Shown: positions 16,034 through 24,283 of the stretch, piece after piece
Layout: the number at the start of each line of letters is the position of its first letter
How positions within the stretch are numbered: position 1 is the stretch's first letter
NCBI GenBank assembly: GCA_019423835.1
Contig: JAHZAR010000010.1
Coordinates: forward strand, 1-44,217
Direction: 5' to 3'
Length of the DNA: 44,217 bases
Source: Clostridiales bacterium
GTDB lineage: Bacteria > Bacillota > Clostridia > Lachnospirales > Lachnospiraceae
Notes under the pieces: generated by a model
What the model was told of the DNA's origin: nothing
Seen by the model: the letters and a program-made list of their open reading frames with translations, nothing else
Databases searched by the model: none
Made by a program: the position numbers and the translations under genes

Positions 16034-17227
16034 CTATTTCGGAAGGTACTCCTTCAGCATGTCTGCCCTGTCTAACTTCTCCCACGGCAGATCCAGATCA
16101 TTTCTTCCGAAATGTCCGTAAGCCGCTGTCTGCTTGTAAATCGGGCGGCGCAGATCCAGCATCTTGATGATTCCTGCCGGACGCAGGTCAAAATGCTTTC
16201 TGATAATCTCCACCAGCTCATTGTCGGAGAGCTTTCCTGTTCCGAACGTATCCACCATGATGGAGGTGGGGTGAGCCACGCCGATAGCGTAGGAGAGCTG
16301 AATCTCGCACTTGTCAGCCAGTCCTGCGGCCACAATGTTCTTTGCCACATAGCGGGCTGCGTAAGCAGCAGAGCGATCTACCTTTGTGCAGTCCTTCCCG
16401 GAGAATGCTCCGCCTCCGTGACGGGCATATCCGCCGTAGGTGTCCACAATAATCTTTCTTCCGGTCAGTCCGCTGTCTCCGTGGGGGCCTCCGATGACAA
16501 AACGGCCTGTGGGATTGATGAAGAACTTGGTGTTTGTGTCAATCATATCAGCCGGGAGCACCGGGTCAAAGATATAGCGCTTGACATCCTTATGGATCTG
16601 CTCCTGGGTCACCTTCTCGTCGTGCTGTGTGGAGAGGACAACTGCATCCAAGCGGAATGGTTTTCCTGCCTCATCGTACTCAACTGTGACCTGCGTCTTT
16701 CCGTCAGGACGCAGATACGGCAGAGTGCCGTTCTTTCTGACCTCTGTCAGGCGGCGTGCCAGCTTGTGAGCCAGAGAGATAGGGTACGGCATATACTCCT
16801 CCGTCTCATTTGTGGCAAAGCCGAACATCATTCCCTGATCGCCTGCTCCGATGGCATCGATCTCCTCGTCAGACATTCTGTGCTCCTTGGCCTCCAGTGC
16901 CCTGTCGACGCCCAGAGCAATATCGGCAGACTGCTCGTCGATGGCGGTCAGCACGCCGCAGGTGTCACAGTCAAAGCCGTACTTGGCGCGGTCATACCCG
17001 ATTTCACGCACGGTTTCCCTGACGATTTTCTGAATATCAACATAGGCATTTGTTGTAATCTCACCCATTACCATAACAAGGCCTGTGGTCACTGCCGTCT
17101 CGCAGGCCACACGGCTCATGGGATCCTTTTCCATAAGAGCGTCCAGAATCGCATCGGAAATCTGATCACACATTTTGTCCGGATGGCCTTCTGTAACTGA
17201 TTCGGATGTAAAAAGTAATTTCTCCAC
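16034..17227 (-). CDS. metK: S-adenosylmethionine synthetase
   Basis: Cytoplasmic enzyme of 397 residues that joins methionine and ATP to give S-adenosylmethionine, phosphate and diphosphate. Family motifs: FTSESVTEGHPDK at the N terminus, GAGDQGMMFGFA, the P-loop-like GGPHGDSGLTGRKIIVDTYGG, and GGGAFSGKDCTKVDRSAAY. Length is normal. The start is GTG at 17227, with AAGGAGGAAC five bases ahead; the frame stays open upstream through the riboswitch but is not coding there. The leader contains a SAM-I riboswitch with its own terminator, so the gene should be shut down when SAM is plentiful. Confidence 0.97.
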   Translation of the reverse strand: MEKLLFTSESVTEGHPDKMCDQISDAILDALMEKDPMSRVACETAVTTGLVMVMGEITTNAYVDIQKIVRETVREIGYDRAKYGFDCDTCGVLTAIDEQSADIALGVDRALEAKEHRMSDEEIDAIGAGDQGMMFGFATNETEEYMPYPISLAHKLARRLTEVRKNGTLPYLRPDGKTQVTVEYDEAGKPFRLDAVVLSTQHDEKVTQEQIHKDVKRYIFDPVLPADMIDTNTKFFINPTGRFVIGGPHGDSGLTGRKIIVDTYGGYARHGGGAFSGKDCTKVDRSAAYAARYVAKNIVAAGLADKCEIQLSYAIGVAHPTSIMVDTFGTGKLSDNELVEIIRKHFDLRPAGIIKMLDLRRPIYKQTAAYGHFGRNDLDLPWEKLDRADMLKEYLPK

Positions 17228-17363
17228 GTTGTTCCTCCTTCTTGAATTTCTCAGGGCGTATCTCCCATTTCCTGTCATGCCTGCTCTCTGCACCGCCCTG
17301 CTTCTCCTGTCCTCCATGCTCTCTCGCTGACAGGATACCGCTTCGGCCTGTTTGCAGGCAAAG

Positions 17364-17530
17364 AAAAAAGTCCGTAGCAATACGGACTTGATCTCATTTC
17401 TATCAATTCCTCTTATTGCTCGATTTGCCGCTCATGCGGTTCCTCGCTCAGGCTGGCACCTTCCGCTTCTGCGGGGTTGCCGTGACTTCTCAGATCCTTT
17501 GTATCTCCATCACTCTGAATAAGGGATATT
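17364..17530 (-). promoter_or_regulatory. SAM-I (S-box) riboswitch with terminator, controlling metK
   Basis: The minus-strand leader shows the S-box layout. P1 is CTTATT/AATAAG (about 17523-17518 with 17417-17412). The P2 arms are GTGA and TCAC, with a kink-turn-like TGGAGAT...TGAGAA. The core CACGGCAACC follows, then a P3 hairpin CCGC/GCGG, GGTGCC, and a P4 with GAGCGAGGAACCGC. The expression platform is an intrinsic terminator with stem AAGTCCGTA/TACGGACTT (17389-17381 with 17376-17368) and six T. SAM binding should favour the terminator. Confidence 0.88.
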
Positions 17531-17559
17531 ACGCACTCTATTGATTTGCTGCGATTTGT

Positions 17560-17588
17560 ATGATAGCCTACTCTCTCTCTGCTGTCAA
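17560..17588 (-). promoter_or_regulatory. metK promoter
   Basis: Minus-strand TTGACA (17588-17583), spacer of 17, TATCAT (17565-17560). The start site would be near 17553, just ahead of the riboswitch. Confidence 0.85.
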
Positions 17589-17669
17589 GAGAATTTATGA
17601 AATTTTCATGTTTTTCCGCCGTCTGAGTTACCGGGTGACACACGCTTCAGGGAATCAGCGGCTTCCCCA

Positions 17670-18962
17670 TCAGCCCACCTTGAGCCTGAATTTCTGGGCC
17701 TCCTTCTCGGAATCGACCTTCTCGATCATGGCTCCCAGGCCTCTCAGCTTCTCCTCAAAGTTCTCATAGCCTCTCTGGATGTAGCCGATCTCATCAACCA
17801 CCGTGTAGCCCTCGGCAGCCAGGCCTGCAATCACCAGAGCGGCCCCGGCTCTCAAATCCGGCGCGTTGACCGTGGCTCCCGTAAAGCCCTTCACACCGTC
17901 GATGATCGCCACATTTCCTTCTACCTTGATGTTTCCGCCCATGCGGGACAGCTCATCCACATATTTAAACCTGTTTTCAAAAATGCTCTCTGTCACCACA
18001 CTGGTTCCCTCTGCAAGAGCCAGAGTCACTGTGATCTGCGGCTGCATGTCAGTGGGGAATCCCGGATAGGGAAGGGTTTTAATATCCATATGCTTCTGGC
18101 GGGGTTTTCCAACCACCCGCACTGCCTCGTCAAACTCGGTCACCTCGCAGCCCATCTCAATCAGCTTGGCTGTAATGGCCTCCAGATGCTTGGGAATCAC
18201 ATTCTGCACCATAATGTCGCCGCGGGTAATAGCAGCCGCGCACATAAAGGTACCGGCCTCGATCTGATCCGGAATAATGGAGTACTCGGTTCCGTGAAGC
18301 CTCCTGACGCCCCTGATTCGGATAATATCCGTACCTGCTCCCTTGACATTGGCCCCCATGCTGTTTAAAAAGTTGGCCACATCCACCACGTGAGGCTCCT
18401 TGGCCGCATTTTCGATAATCGTCTCTCCCTCTGCCAGAGTAGCAGCCATCATCACGTTGATAGTCGCTCCAACGCTGACTACATCGAGATAGATATGGCT
18501 TCCCACCAGATCAATCGCGTGGGCCACAACAGCTCCCCGCTTCACCTCCACCTCAGCTCCCAGAGCCCGGAAGCCCTTGATGTGCTGGTCGATGGGACGG
18601 CTTCCGATATTGCAGCCTCCCGGCAACGGAACCTCGGCGCTCTTGTACTTTCCGAGGAGCGCTCCGATGAAATAATAGGAGGCGCGGATCTTCCTTATGT
18701 ACTCATCGTCCACGCTGACCTCCTTGATATGTCTGGCGTTAATTCTTGCCGTGTGGCGGTCAATCCGGTCCACCCTCGCCCCGATCTCCTCGATGGCCTC
18801 CAGGAGTACATTGATATCCCGCACGTCAGGCAGGTTCTCTATCGTCACTTCTTCGTCGGTCATAATTGATGCAGCTAATATTCCCAGGGCAGCATTCTTT
18901 GCCCCGCTGATGGTGACTTCACCGACCAGGGGATTGCCGCCTTTCATGATATACTGTTCCAT
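17670..18962 (-). CDS. murA: UDP-N-acetylglucosamine 1-carboxyvinyltransferase
   Basis: Cytoplasmic enzyme of 430 residues that adds enolpyruvate from phosphoenolpyruvate to UDP-GlcNAc, the first committed step of peptidoglycan synthesis and the target of fosfomycin. The substrate-binding GAKNAAL (Lys22, Asn23) is present. The catalytic loop PGGCNIGSRPIDQHIKG keeps Cys at 117, so fosfomycin sensitivity by this residue is retained. Later motifs PYPGFPTDMQPQ and DLRAGAALVIAGL are typical. ATG 18962 has AGAGGTG ahead. It has its own promoter. No clear terminator separates it from the metK promoter downstream. Confidence 0.97.
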   Translation of the reverse strand: MEQYIMKGGNPLVGEVTISGAKNAALGILAASIMTDEEVTIENLPDVRDINVLLEAIEEIGARVDRIDRHTARINARHIKEVSVDDEYIRKIRASYYFIGALLGKYKSAEVPLPGGCNIGSRPIDQHIKGFRALGAEVEVKRGAVVAHAIDLVGSHIYLDVVSVGATINVMMAATLAEGETIIENAAKEPHVVDVANFLNSMGANVKGAGTDIIRIRGVRRLHGTEYSIIPDQIEAGTFMCAAAITRGDIMVQNVIPKHLEAITAKLIEMGCEVTEFDEAVRVVGKPRQKHMDIKTLPYPGFPTDMQPQITVTLALAEGTSVVTESIFENRFKYVDELSRMGGNIKVEGNVAIIDGVKGFTGATVNAPDLRAGAALVIAGLAAEGYTVVDEIGYIQRGYENFEEKLRGLGAMIEKVDSEKEAQKFRLKVG

Positions 18963-19062
18963 CTTGCACCTCTATCTATATCTGCAAACTATATCAGCAA
19001 ACACAAAAGCCAGTTCTCTGACCTCTGCTGGTTCTTACATTTTCTTGACTTTTTATTAACTG

Positions 19063-19090
19063 ATTATAACATATCAGCAGAATTTGTAAA
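19063..19090 (-). promoter_or_regulatory. murA promoter
   Basis: Minus-strand TTTACA (19090-19085), spacer of 16, perfect TATAAT (19068-19063). The leader is about 95 bases. Confidence 0.8.
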
Positions 19091-19126
19091 GGTTAATGCC
19101 CATTTATTTCGCAGAGCGGCCTGAAA

Positions 19127-19177
19127 GCAGACAGGGCGGCGCTGCCAAAAATGGCCCTGCACCGCCCTGAATTCTGC
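19127..19177 (-). terminator. Hairpin after the 832-residue protein gene (weak terminator)
   Basis: Stem CAGGGCGG/CCGCCCTG (19132-19139 with 19162-19169), extended by GCAGA/TCTGC-type outer pairs. Only a short T-poor tail (TCTGCTTTC) follows on the minus strand. The rest of the 19091-19284 spacer shows nothing else. Confidence 0.5.
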
Positions 19178-19284
19178 CATTTTTTTCAGTCGCTCCCCTG
19201 GTTTTCCCACAGTCTTTTTTCTGTTTTGCCGATTTTAAGGCTGTTTCTATGGAAAATTTCTCCGCCCTTTCAAATCTGCATTCT

Positions 19285-21783
19285 CTACAGATCGGTGAGA
19301 AAGGCCACAAAGTCATTGCCTCCATTTGCATCAAACCAGGCAGCCGCATCATTCAGCCCCATCTTGTCTGTATAGGCCTCCTCCGTTCCGGGATGCCAGA
19401 GGCAGGAAATATTATACGTGTCATACCCGTAAATCAGCATGTAAGAACCATCGCCCGTATAGGCCGCCACCGGACAGCCCCGCCCCACAAAGTAGAGCAC
19501 CTGGTTCAGGCTCAGTCCTTTCGCATCAATTATTGCTCCTCCATCTGAGGTTTCCAGCTCTCCTTCTGAAAATCCCCTGAGATAGCGGTCAATGTCCGGC
19601 GCCAGACTCTGGGGATCCCGGATCGTCCTGGTATCCGGCCTGTCCGCTCTGGCCCAGAATACACGCCCCGCCTCATCTGTGACAATTCCCATGCCGTCGT
19701 AGGCTGCTGCCACCGCATCCGCAAAATGCACAAACCTCCCCCGGAGTCTTCCCTCGCTGTAGGCATAATACTGCTTTTTCTCAAGAGGCGCGCTCTCCGT
19801 GACAGAAACTGTGTTGTTCTCCTCTGCCCTGACCTTTTCCGGTACCTCCAGGCGGATATCGGAACCTGAGACAGCCTGATCGAGCTGGACAAAATATACC
19901 CTGCCCTTTTCCTCCGATGCCAGATACCCGATTCCCGCCAGAGTATCCTCCTCCATCTCCTCGTTGCACACAAGGGTATCAGTTCCGGCTGACGTATAAC
20001 TGTCCCCTGTCCGGGAGAGCTTCTGCAGATGCACACGGCTGTCCTGAATCTCCACATCTGTGATATAGACGCCCTCCTTCTCATATCTGGTCTGAATCTG
20101 CATGTCCTCCCCGGCGATTTCCAGGGCGTACATGGGCATCTGCGCTGCCCTTCCGTTGACAACCGCGCCTGTATTTTCCTCTGCAAGGCCGTAGACCAGA
20201 TCGCTTCCCACAAAGCCCAGAATCCTGATGTTTTTTCCTTCCGGCGCATGAATCTGATCACTTCTTCCGGTCTTCAGATCCATCACATGCACGGTGGATG
20301 CGTCGTAGGCATCGGTGCCGTCCTGCCAGGCAATTCTGGACTGTCCGGCTCCCACTGCAAAATTTTCTTCAGTCAGTCCATCCGCCAGAATACGTGACTC
20401 CCTTGTTTCCATATTGACAGAATAGACGGAATTTCCCATCATCAGATAGAGGATTCCATTCTCCCCCAGATAGCTGAGCCTGTCAATGCCGAGCTGAAGC
20501 TCCTCGCTCCCCTCACCTGCCGGGAGATAGAGCCTCTCGGTCAGAGAATTATCCTCCGTTCGGTATCTCCACAGGGCAACCCCTACACTGCCCTCATGGC
20601 TGCCTCTGTTCATATAGCCGTTTACCAGAAAATCCACTTCTCCCTCATCACTCACGGACAGAATTTTCAGTCCATACCCAGTCACATCGATCATCTGCTC
20701 CGCTTCACTCTGCCTGAAAGAGAATATTCTTGTGTTCACCTGGTTTTCCCTGTCATACAGCCACAGCTCCCGGTTTGTCACAAACCCATGAAGGCTTCCG
20801 TTCGGGGACGTCATCTCCTGAAGGCCTGTCCCGTCTGAGATGCCAAGCATGATCCGCTTTCCCGAATAAAGAGCCGGATCCCCGTCAAACACCTGGTTCA
20901 CGGTTCTGCTGTAATCCATCATATAGATTCTCTGCGTATTCCACTTCATGGTGAAATCTTCACAGACGTCATAATACTCTGCTGCCTCCCCGTCCTCCAT
21001 GCGGGCCGCCACATAGCTGAGTCTCACACTGGCCATAATGCCCTGCATTTCCTTCAGCTCCACCTCCACAGTTCCGACCTTTTCCATCTCCAAGCTGCCC
21101 CATGTTATCTGATCAAAGCTGTTCTTTAACGTCACACTGCCCAGGGAACTGTTGTCTGCCGAAGCATCTGTCTCCAGATAAGCAGTCAGATCGGAGGCAT
21201 TCTCATAGTGGAAGGTGTTATCTGAAAAGGTCTCCGCCAGTGAGAGCATATCCCCCAGATAGGTGCTGTCCGTCCAGACAATCCTTGTATAGTAGTAGAT
21301 GGCCGGCTGGTTTTCCGTAGCTATGGCCAGCGTAAGAATATACTCCCTGTCCTTGTCAATCAGGTTCTGGATGGGCAGGATCGCCACCGCCTCCTCGGAA
21401 CCCTCGTCCTGATGCCAGTTCTTTACCACTGTTCTCTCGATCAGTCTCTCGTCCTCCATGCTCCTGATCTCGTACTGCACGCCTGTAATCCTGCTGTCCA
21501 GATTATAGAAATCTACCGTAAGGCGGCGATCCTGTGGGATCACAGTCAGGCTTCCTCTTCCGGCGCTGTCCCTGTCATCCTCCCGGAAGCCATAAAGAGG
21601 GTTCATCTGCCGGCCGCACATCTCCATGTAGGCTGCAGGCAGGTCGGCATCCTCGATAGGTGTATATGCCGTTTCCTCCCTCCTCTCTCCCCGCAGCGGC
21701 AGGCCCACATAGGCCGCCCCCGCAGCAGCTGCCAGCAAAACTGCCGCGCCTATAATCCAAATTTTTTTGCTGAATCGTTTCAT
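19285..21783 (-). CDS. Large membrane-anchored extracytoplasmic protein of unknown function
   Basis: Protein of 832 residues. A short basic N terminus (MKRFSKK) and one hydrophobic helix (about 8-26) serve as anchor or uncleaved signal; there is no lipobox. The bulk is extracytoplasmic and acidic. Residues about 80-300 look like beta-rich sensor or adhesion domains. The middle (about 320-720) has repeated strands such as NRELWLYDRENQ, GILYLMMGNSVYSVNMETRE and STVHVMDLKTGRS, in the style of a beta-propeller. The C-terminal 75 residues (LSLNQVLYFVGRGCPVAAY, LIYGYDTYNISCLWHP) resemble the second half of a C39-like papain-fold domain, but the usual catalytic His before xGYD appears as Ser-Tyr-Met. 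It forms a single-gene unit with a leader of about 300 bases. ATG 21783 is preceded by GAGGATG. I do not recognise a named family. Confidence 0.85.
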   Translation of the reverse strand: MKRFSKKIWIIGAAVLLAAAAGAAYVGLPLRGERREETAYTPIEDADLPAAYMEMCGRQMNPLYGFREDDRDSAGRGSLTVIPQDRRLTVDFYNLDSRITGVQYEIRSMEDERLIERTVVKNWHQDEGSEEAVAILPIQNLIDKDREYILTLAIATENQPAIYYYTRIVWTDSTYLGDMLSLAETFSDNTFHYENASDLTAYLETDASADNSSLGSVTLKNSFDQITWGSLEMEKVGTVEVELKEMQGIMASVRLSYVAARMEDGEAAEYYDVCEDFTMKWNTQRIYMMDYSRTVNQVFDGDPALYSGKRIMLGISDGTGLQEMTSPNGSLHGFVTNRELWLYDRENQVNTRIFSFRQSEAEQMIDVTGYGLKILSVSDEGEVDFLVNGYMNRGSHEGSVGVALWRYRTEDNSLTERLYLPAGEGSEELQLGIDRLSYLGENGILYLMMGNSVYSVNMETRESRILADGLTEENFAVGAGQSRIAWQDGTDAYDASTVHVMDLKTGRSDQIHAPEGKNIRILGFVGSDLVYGLAEENTGAVVNGRAAQMPMYALEIAGEDMQIQTRYEKEGVYITDVEIQDSRVHLQKLSRTGDSYTSAGTDTLVCNEEMEEDTLAGIGYLASEEKGRVYFVQLDQAVSGSDIRLEVPEKVRAEENNTVSVTESAPLEKKQYYAYSEGRLRGRFVHFADAVAAAYDGMGIVTDEAGRVFWARADRPDTRTIRDPQSLAPDIDRYLRGFSEGELETSDGGAIIDAKGLSLNQVLYFVGRGCPVAAYTGDGSYMLIYGYDTYNISCLWHPGTEEAYTDKMGLNDAAAWFDANGGNDFVAFLTDL

Positions 21784-22090
21784 TTATGTTCATCCTCAAC
21801 CATCGGTTTTGTGTATCGCATGATTTATCTTTCTCTGAGCCTGCAGAGCCGGGCTGCACACACTGCCAAACAGCTCTGCCCGCCGCTTTCCTGTCCGCAC
21901 CATATTGTCAGGAGCTGTCAGAATGCAGGGTTTCGACACTCTTAGTATGGCAGATTGTTTCCCTGATATAATCTCTTTTTCTCCTGTTTCCAGGCGGAAA
22001 ATCGCTGCTCTGCATGGCAGTGAAGGCCCCTGTTTCTTCCATCCCGGCTGCTTTCGGCGCCTTTTTATAGATGGAATTGCCTTTTCGGCC
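21784..22090 (-). other. Long untranslated leader of the 832-residue protein gene
   Basis: About 300 bases between the predicted start site (near 22084) and the ATG at 21783. I recognise no riboswitch core, T-box or terminator in it. A 98-codon frame (22092-21796) starts inside the promoter -10 box and so cannot be translated from this transcript. Confidence 0.4.
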
Positions 22091-22120
22091 ATTATAGCAT
22101 ATTTACCGATTATTTAACAA
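22091..22120 (-). promoter_or_regulatory. Promoter of the 832-residue protein gene
   Basis: Minus-strand TTGTTA (22120-22115), spacer of 18, TGC plus perfect TATAAT (22096-22091), an extended -10. Confidence 0.7.
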
Positions 22121-22165
22121 GGAAAAGACAGCGTTTCCCTGTCCCTCCCTCCAGAGAGACGGCTG

Positions 22166-22194
22166 GAAAAGGGCGCCGACCGTATCGGCGCCCT
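22166..22194 (-). terminator. Terminator of the proline-rich repeat protein gene
   Basis: Perfect 10-bp GC-rich stem AGGGCGCCGA/TCGGCGCCCT (22170-22179 with 22185-22194), 5-base loop. On the minus strand it is followed by TTTTCC. Confidence 0.75.
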
Positions 22195-22255
22195 GTAAAC
22201 ACCATGGCTTACGCCATACTGCTCCGTTTTCAGAGAGCAGAATCCGTTCTGCCTG

Positions 22256-23263
22256 TCAGCCGCAGTTTCTGTGCAGACATCTCCTGTGCTGCACCTCTCC
22301 TAACAGGAGAAGCATAATGATATCGGAAAGCTCCGCCTCTCCCCTTTTTCCCGGCCGGCTCGGCGGCGGGCCCCACGGGCGATCCGGCGGCGGCGGACCC
22401 CACGGACGATCCGGCGGCGGGCCCCACGGACGATCCGGCGGCGGCGGACCCCACGGACGGTTCGGCGGCGGCGGGCCCCACGGACGGTTCGGCGGCGGCG
22501 GGCCCCACGGACGGTTCGGCGGCGGCGGACCCACAGGGCGGCGGCCGCGATTCAGATTCTCTGCCCTGACCGGTTCCTCCCGTCCTGCTTTCTCCCGTTC
22601 CTCTGTCTCCATCGTGTGAAGGGTCACCTCTAAGACAGGTCTCCCGGAAAAGTTGTCCTGCCCGGCTCTGCTCTGACCATATGTCCCCGGATTTCCCGTG
22701 ATTACTGTCCCGCTGTATGGGCTTAAACTGTCCCCAAAAGAACCGCGCCATGAATGCCGTCCTGCCCCATACCTGGGGAGCTCATATGTTTCCACCATTT
22801 CATCTCTCTGTGCCGAGGCGGCCCGAAGCCCCCCTGCCCCTTTGCCGTCCGGCTCCTCCTGTGCCTCCGGACCGCAGCACCTGTTTTCTGGGAACGGAAG
22901 AATATTGCCGTTCTGCGTTTCCTTTTCTGCACCTGCACCGTTCCCTGTCTCCGTTTTTTCTCCTGTTATACTCTGAGCAATTTCACGGCAGATCCGTTCT
23001 ATGGCAGTCCGATCCGGGAATTCATCATATATCAGGCTGCCCTGATAATCCAGGCGGTCACAGGCCGCCCTCACTCTGGCCCTCAGCTCTCTGAGTCCTG
23101 CCGGATAGAAACCGGAAAAGTACTCATAATCTCTCAGCGTTTCCATCAGCCCATTCTTCTCTGGCTCAAACGGTCCCGCCTGCTGCCGCCCGTCAGCGCC
23201 GCCCCCGCCCTCTTCCGAAATCGGGGCGGCACCGGACGGATGGCTGTCAAAAAAATTCTGCAT
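22256..23263 (-). CDS. Proline-rich tandem-repeat protein of unknown function
   Basis: Protein of 335 residues without signal peptide or membrane helix. The N-terminal part (about 40-100) is a folded-looking segment (YFSGFYPAGLRELRARV, CDRLDYQGSLIYDEFPDR) seen, as I recall, in uncharacterised Lachnospiraceae proteins with the same short C-terminal tail. A Gly/Glu-rich low-complexity region follows. Then come about seven copies of a nine-residue unit GPPPPNRPW, with N/D variants and one shortened GPPPDRPW copy (about 245-307). The C terminus is LSDIIMLLLLGEVQHRRCLHRNCG. Short hydrophobic or Arg-rich ends around a disordered Pro-rich middle suggest a scaffold or surface role; function is unknown. 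ATG 23263 lies inside a perfect inverted repeat with AGGAGG in the loop. Confidence 0.8.
   Translation of the reverse strand: MQNFFDSHPSGAAPISEEGGGGADGRQQAGPFEPEKNGLMETLRDYEYFSGFYPAGLRELRARVRAACDRLDYQGSLIYDEFPDRTAIERICREIAQSITGEKTETGNGAGAEKETQNGNILPFPENRCCGPEAQEEPDGKGAGGLRAASAQRDEMVETYELPRYGAGRHSWRGSFGDSLSPYSGTVITGNPGTYGQSRAGQDNFSGRPVLEVTLHTMETEEREKAGREEPVRAENLNRGRRPVGPPPPNRPWGPPPPNRPWGPPPPNRPWGPPPPDRPWGPPPDRPWGPPPPDRPWGPPPSRPGKRGEAELSDIIMLLLLGEVQHRRCLHRNCG
22361..22540 (-). repeat. 27-bp tandem repeats coding the GPPPPNRPW array
   Basis: About seven GC-rich copies of a 27-bp unit; one copy is 24 bp. All changes keep the frame. Several copies are identical, which suggests recent expansion or homogenisation and a copy number that varies between strains. 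Confidence 0.9.
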
Positions 23264-23315
23264 ATGATACGGCTCCTCCTGTTTACATAGAGTTATATGG
23301 TATCATATGCAGAAT
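23255..23315 (-). promoter_or_regulatory. Hairpin holding the start codon and ribosome site of the proline-rich gene
   Basis: Perfect 16-bp inverted repeat (23255-23270 with 23300-23315) around a 29-base loop. On the minus strand the loop carries AGGAGG, the right arm carries the ATG (23263-23261), and TTTTTTT follows the stem inside codons 3-5. It looks both like a start-codon-masking structure and like an intrinsic terminator at the 5' end of the coding region. Confidence 0.65.
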
Positions 23316-23362
23316 CTCTGCTGTTTTTTCCGTTTTCTTATTGTGAAACTATTTTCCGGACT

Positions 23363-24283
23363 TTAAAACAGGTGTTCCGGGTACACACCGCTCTCGCAGA
23401 GCTTTCGGATCTCACGGCTCACAGATTCCCTGTCCTCTCTGTAGGTAACACCAAACCACCGGTCCTTCGTCTCCAGCACTCTTACCCTTGCCCTTCCCTC
23501 CCGAATCATCTGGTCAATGATCGTCGGAAGCAGATACTCCGATTTCAGATCCCCTTCTTTAAGGCCTGACAGAAACTTCGGAAATCCTTCTTCGAGAGCT
23601 TCCATAAAGGCCGGAGTCAGCCCCCACATATTCATGGAAACGTGCTGGCTGCCCGAAACTCTGACCGGATTTCCCTCCCTGTCAGAAGCTGTAAGAATTC
23701 CGCCCTTTTTTTCTATATTATAGGTCTCTGTCACACTCTCTAAAATCCCGTCCTCCCCGACGCGGCAGACTCCGCGGGTCACTCCTCCGTTTTCACTGAG
23801 CGTGTTTGAGAGAATAAAGCCTGCCATGCAGATGTCGTAGGCCTCCCCAGTGTCCTCACCGGCATTCACCATATAATCATGGATCAGGCGGAAGGCCTCT
23901 TTCCCGTAATAGTCATCTGCATTGATAACGAGAAACGGCTCTCTTACCAGCTCCTTTGCACTCAGTACCGCCTGTCCCGTTCCCCACGGCTTCGTCCTTC
24001 CCTCTGGAAGGCAGAAGCCCTCCGGAAGATCAGTAAGCTCCTGGAATGCATAGGAGACTGGCGCGATTTTCTCTATCCTGTTTCCTATAATCTCTCTGAA
24101 CTCTCTCTCCAGGTCTTTCCTGATGATAAATACAATCCGGTTAAAGCCTGCCTCAAGGGCATCATGGATAGAGTAATCCATAATTATTTCACCGCCGGGT
24201 CCCACAGGCTCCAGCTGCTTGATCCCGCCTCCGAAACGGCTTCCGATACCTGCTGCCATAATGACCAGTGATGTCTCTTTCAT
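23363..24283 (-). CDS. Sugar-phosphate nucleotidyltransferase-like protein
   Basis: Protein of 306 residues with a Rossmann-like NTP-transferase fold. N-terminal nucleotide loop LVIMAAGIGSRFGGGIKQLEPVG, with G-x-G-S-R-F in place of the classical G-x-G-T-R; substrate region KPWGTGQAVLSAKELV; metal-binding FLVINADDYYG. These are the positions of the UTP-glucose-1-phosphate and mannose-1-phosphate uridylyl/guanylyltransferases. The C-terminal 100 residues (MNMWGLTPAFMEALEEGF, STYREDRESVSREI-like) are seen in a clostridial subgroup whose sugar and nucleotide are not known to me. Start ATG 24283 has AGGAGAGGG ahead. It is not in an obvious operon; the next gene on this strand begins 99 bases downstream. 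Confidence 0.85.
   Translation of the reverse strand: MKETSLVIMAAGIGSRFGGGIKQLEPVGPGGEIIMDYSIHDALEAGFNRIVFIIRKDLEREFREIIGNRIEKIAPVSYAFQELTDLPEGFCLPEGRTKPWGTGQAVLSAKELVREPFLVINADDYYGKEAFRLIHDYMVNAGEDTGEAYDICMAGFILSNTLSENGGVTRGVCRVGEDGILESVTETYNIEKKGGILTASDREGNPVRVSGSQHVSMNMWGLTPAFMEALEEGFPKFLSGLKEGDLKSEYLLPTIIDQMIREGRARVRVLETKDRWFGVTYREDRESVSREIRKLCESGVYPEHLF

Noticed and set aside
16112..17200. Plus-strand open frame of 362 codons
   Set aside because: It is fully antisense to metK, which is certain. No ribosome site, and the composition is that of a reversed coding sequence.
17228..17380. 51-codon N-terminal extension of MetK
   Set aside because: It would start within the riboswitch terminator. 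The GTG at 17227 has AAGGAGG and matches the family start.
21796..22092. 98-codon minus-strand frame before the 832-residue protein
   Set aside because: Its ATG lies in the -10 box of the predicted promoter, so the transcript would not contain it; no ribosome site.
22317..22619. Gly-rich plus-strand frame across the tandem repeats
   Set aside because: Complement of the Pro-rich array; repeats with unit length divisible by three keep all frames open.
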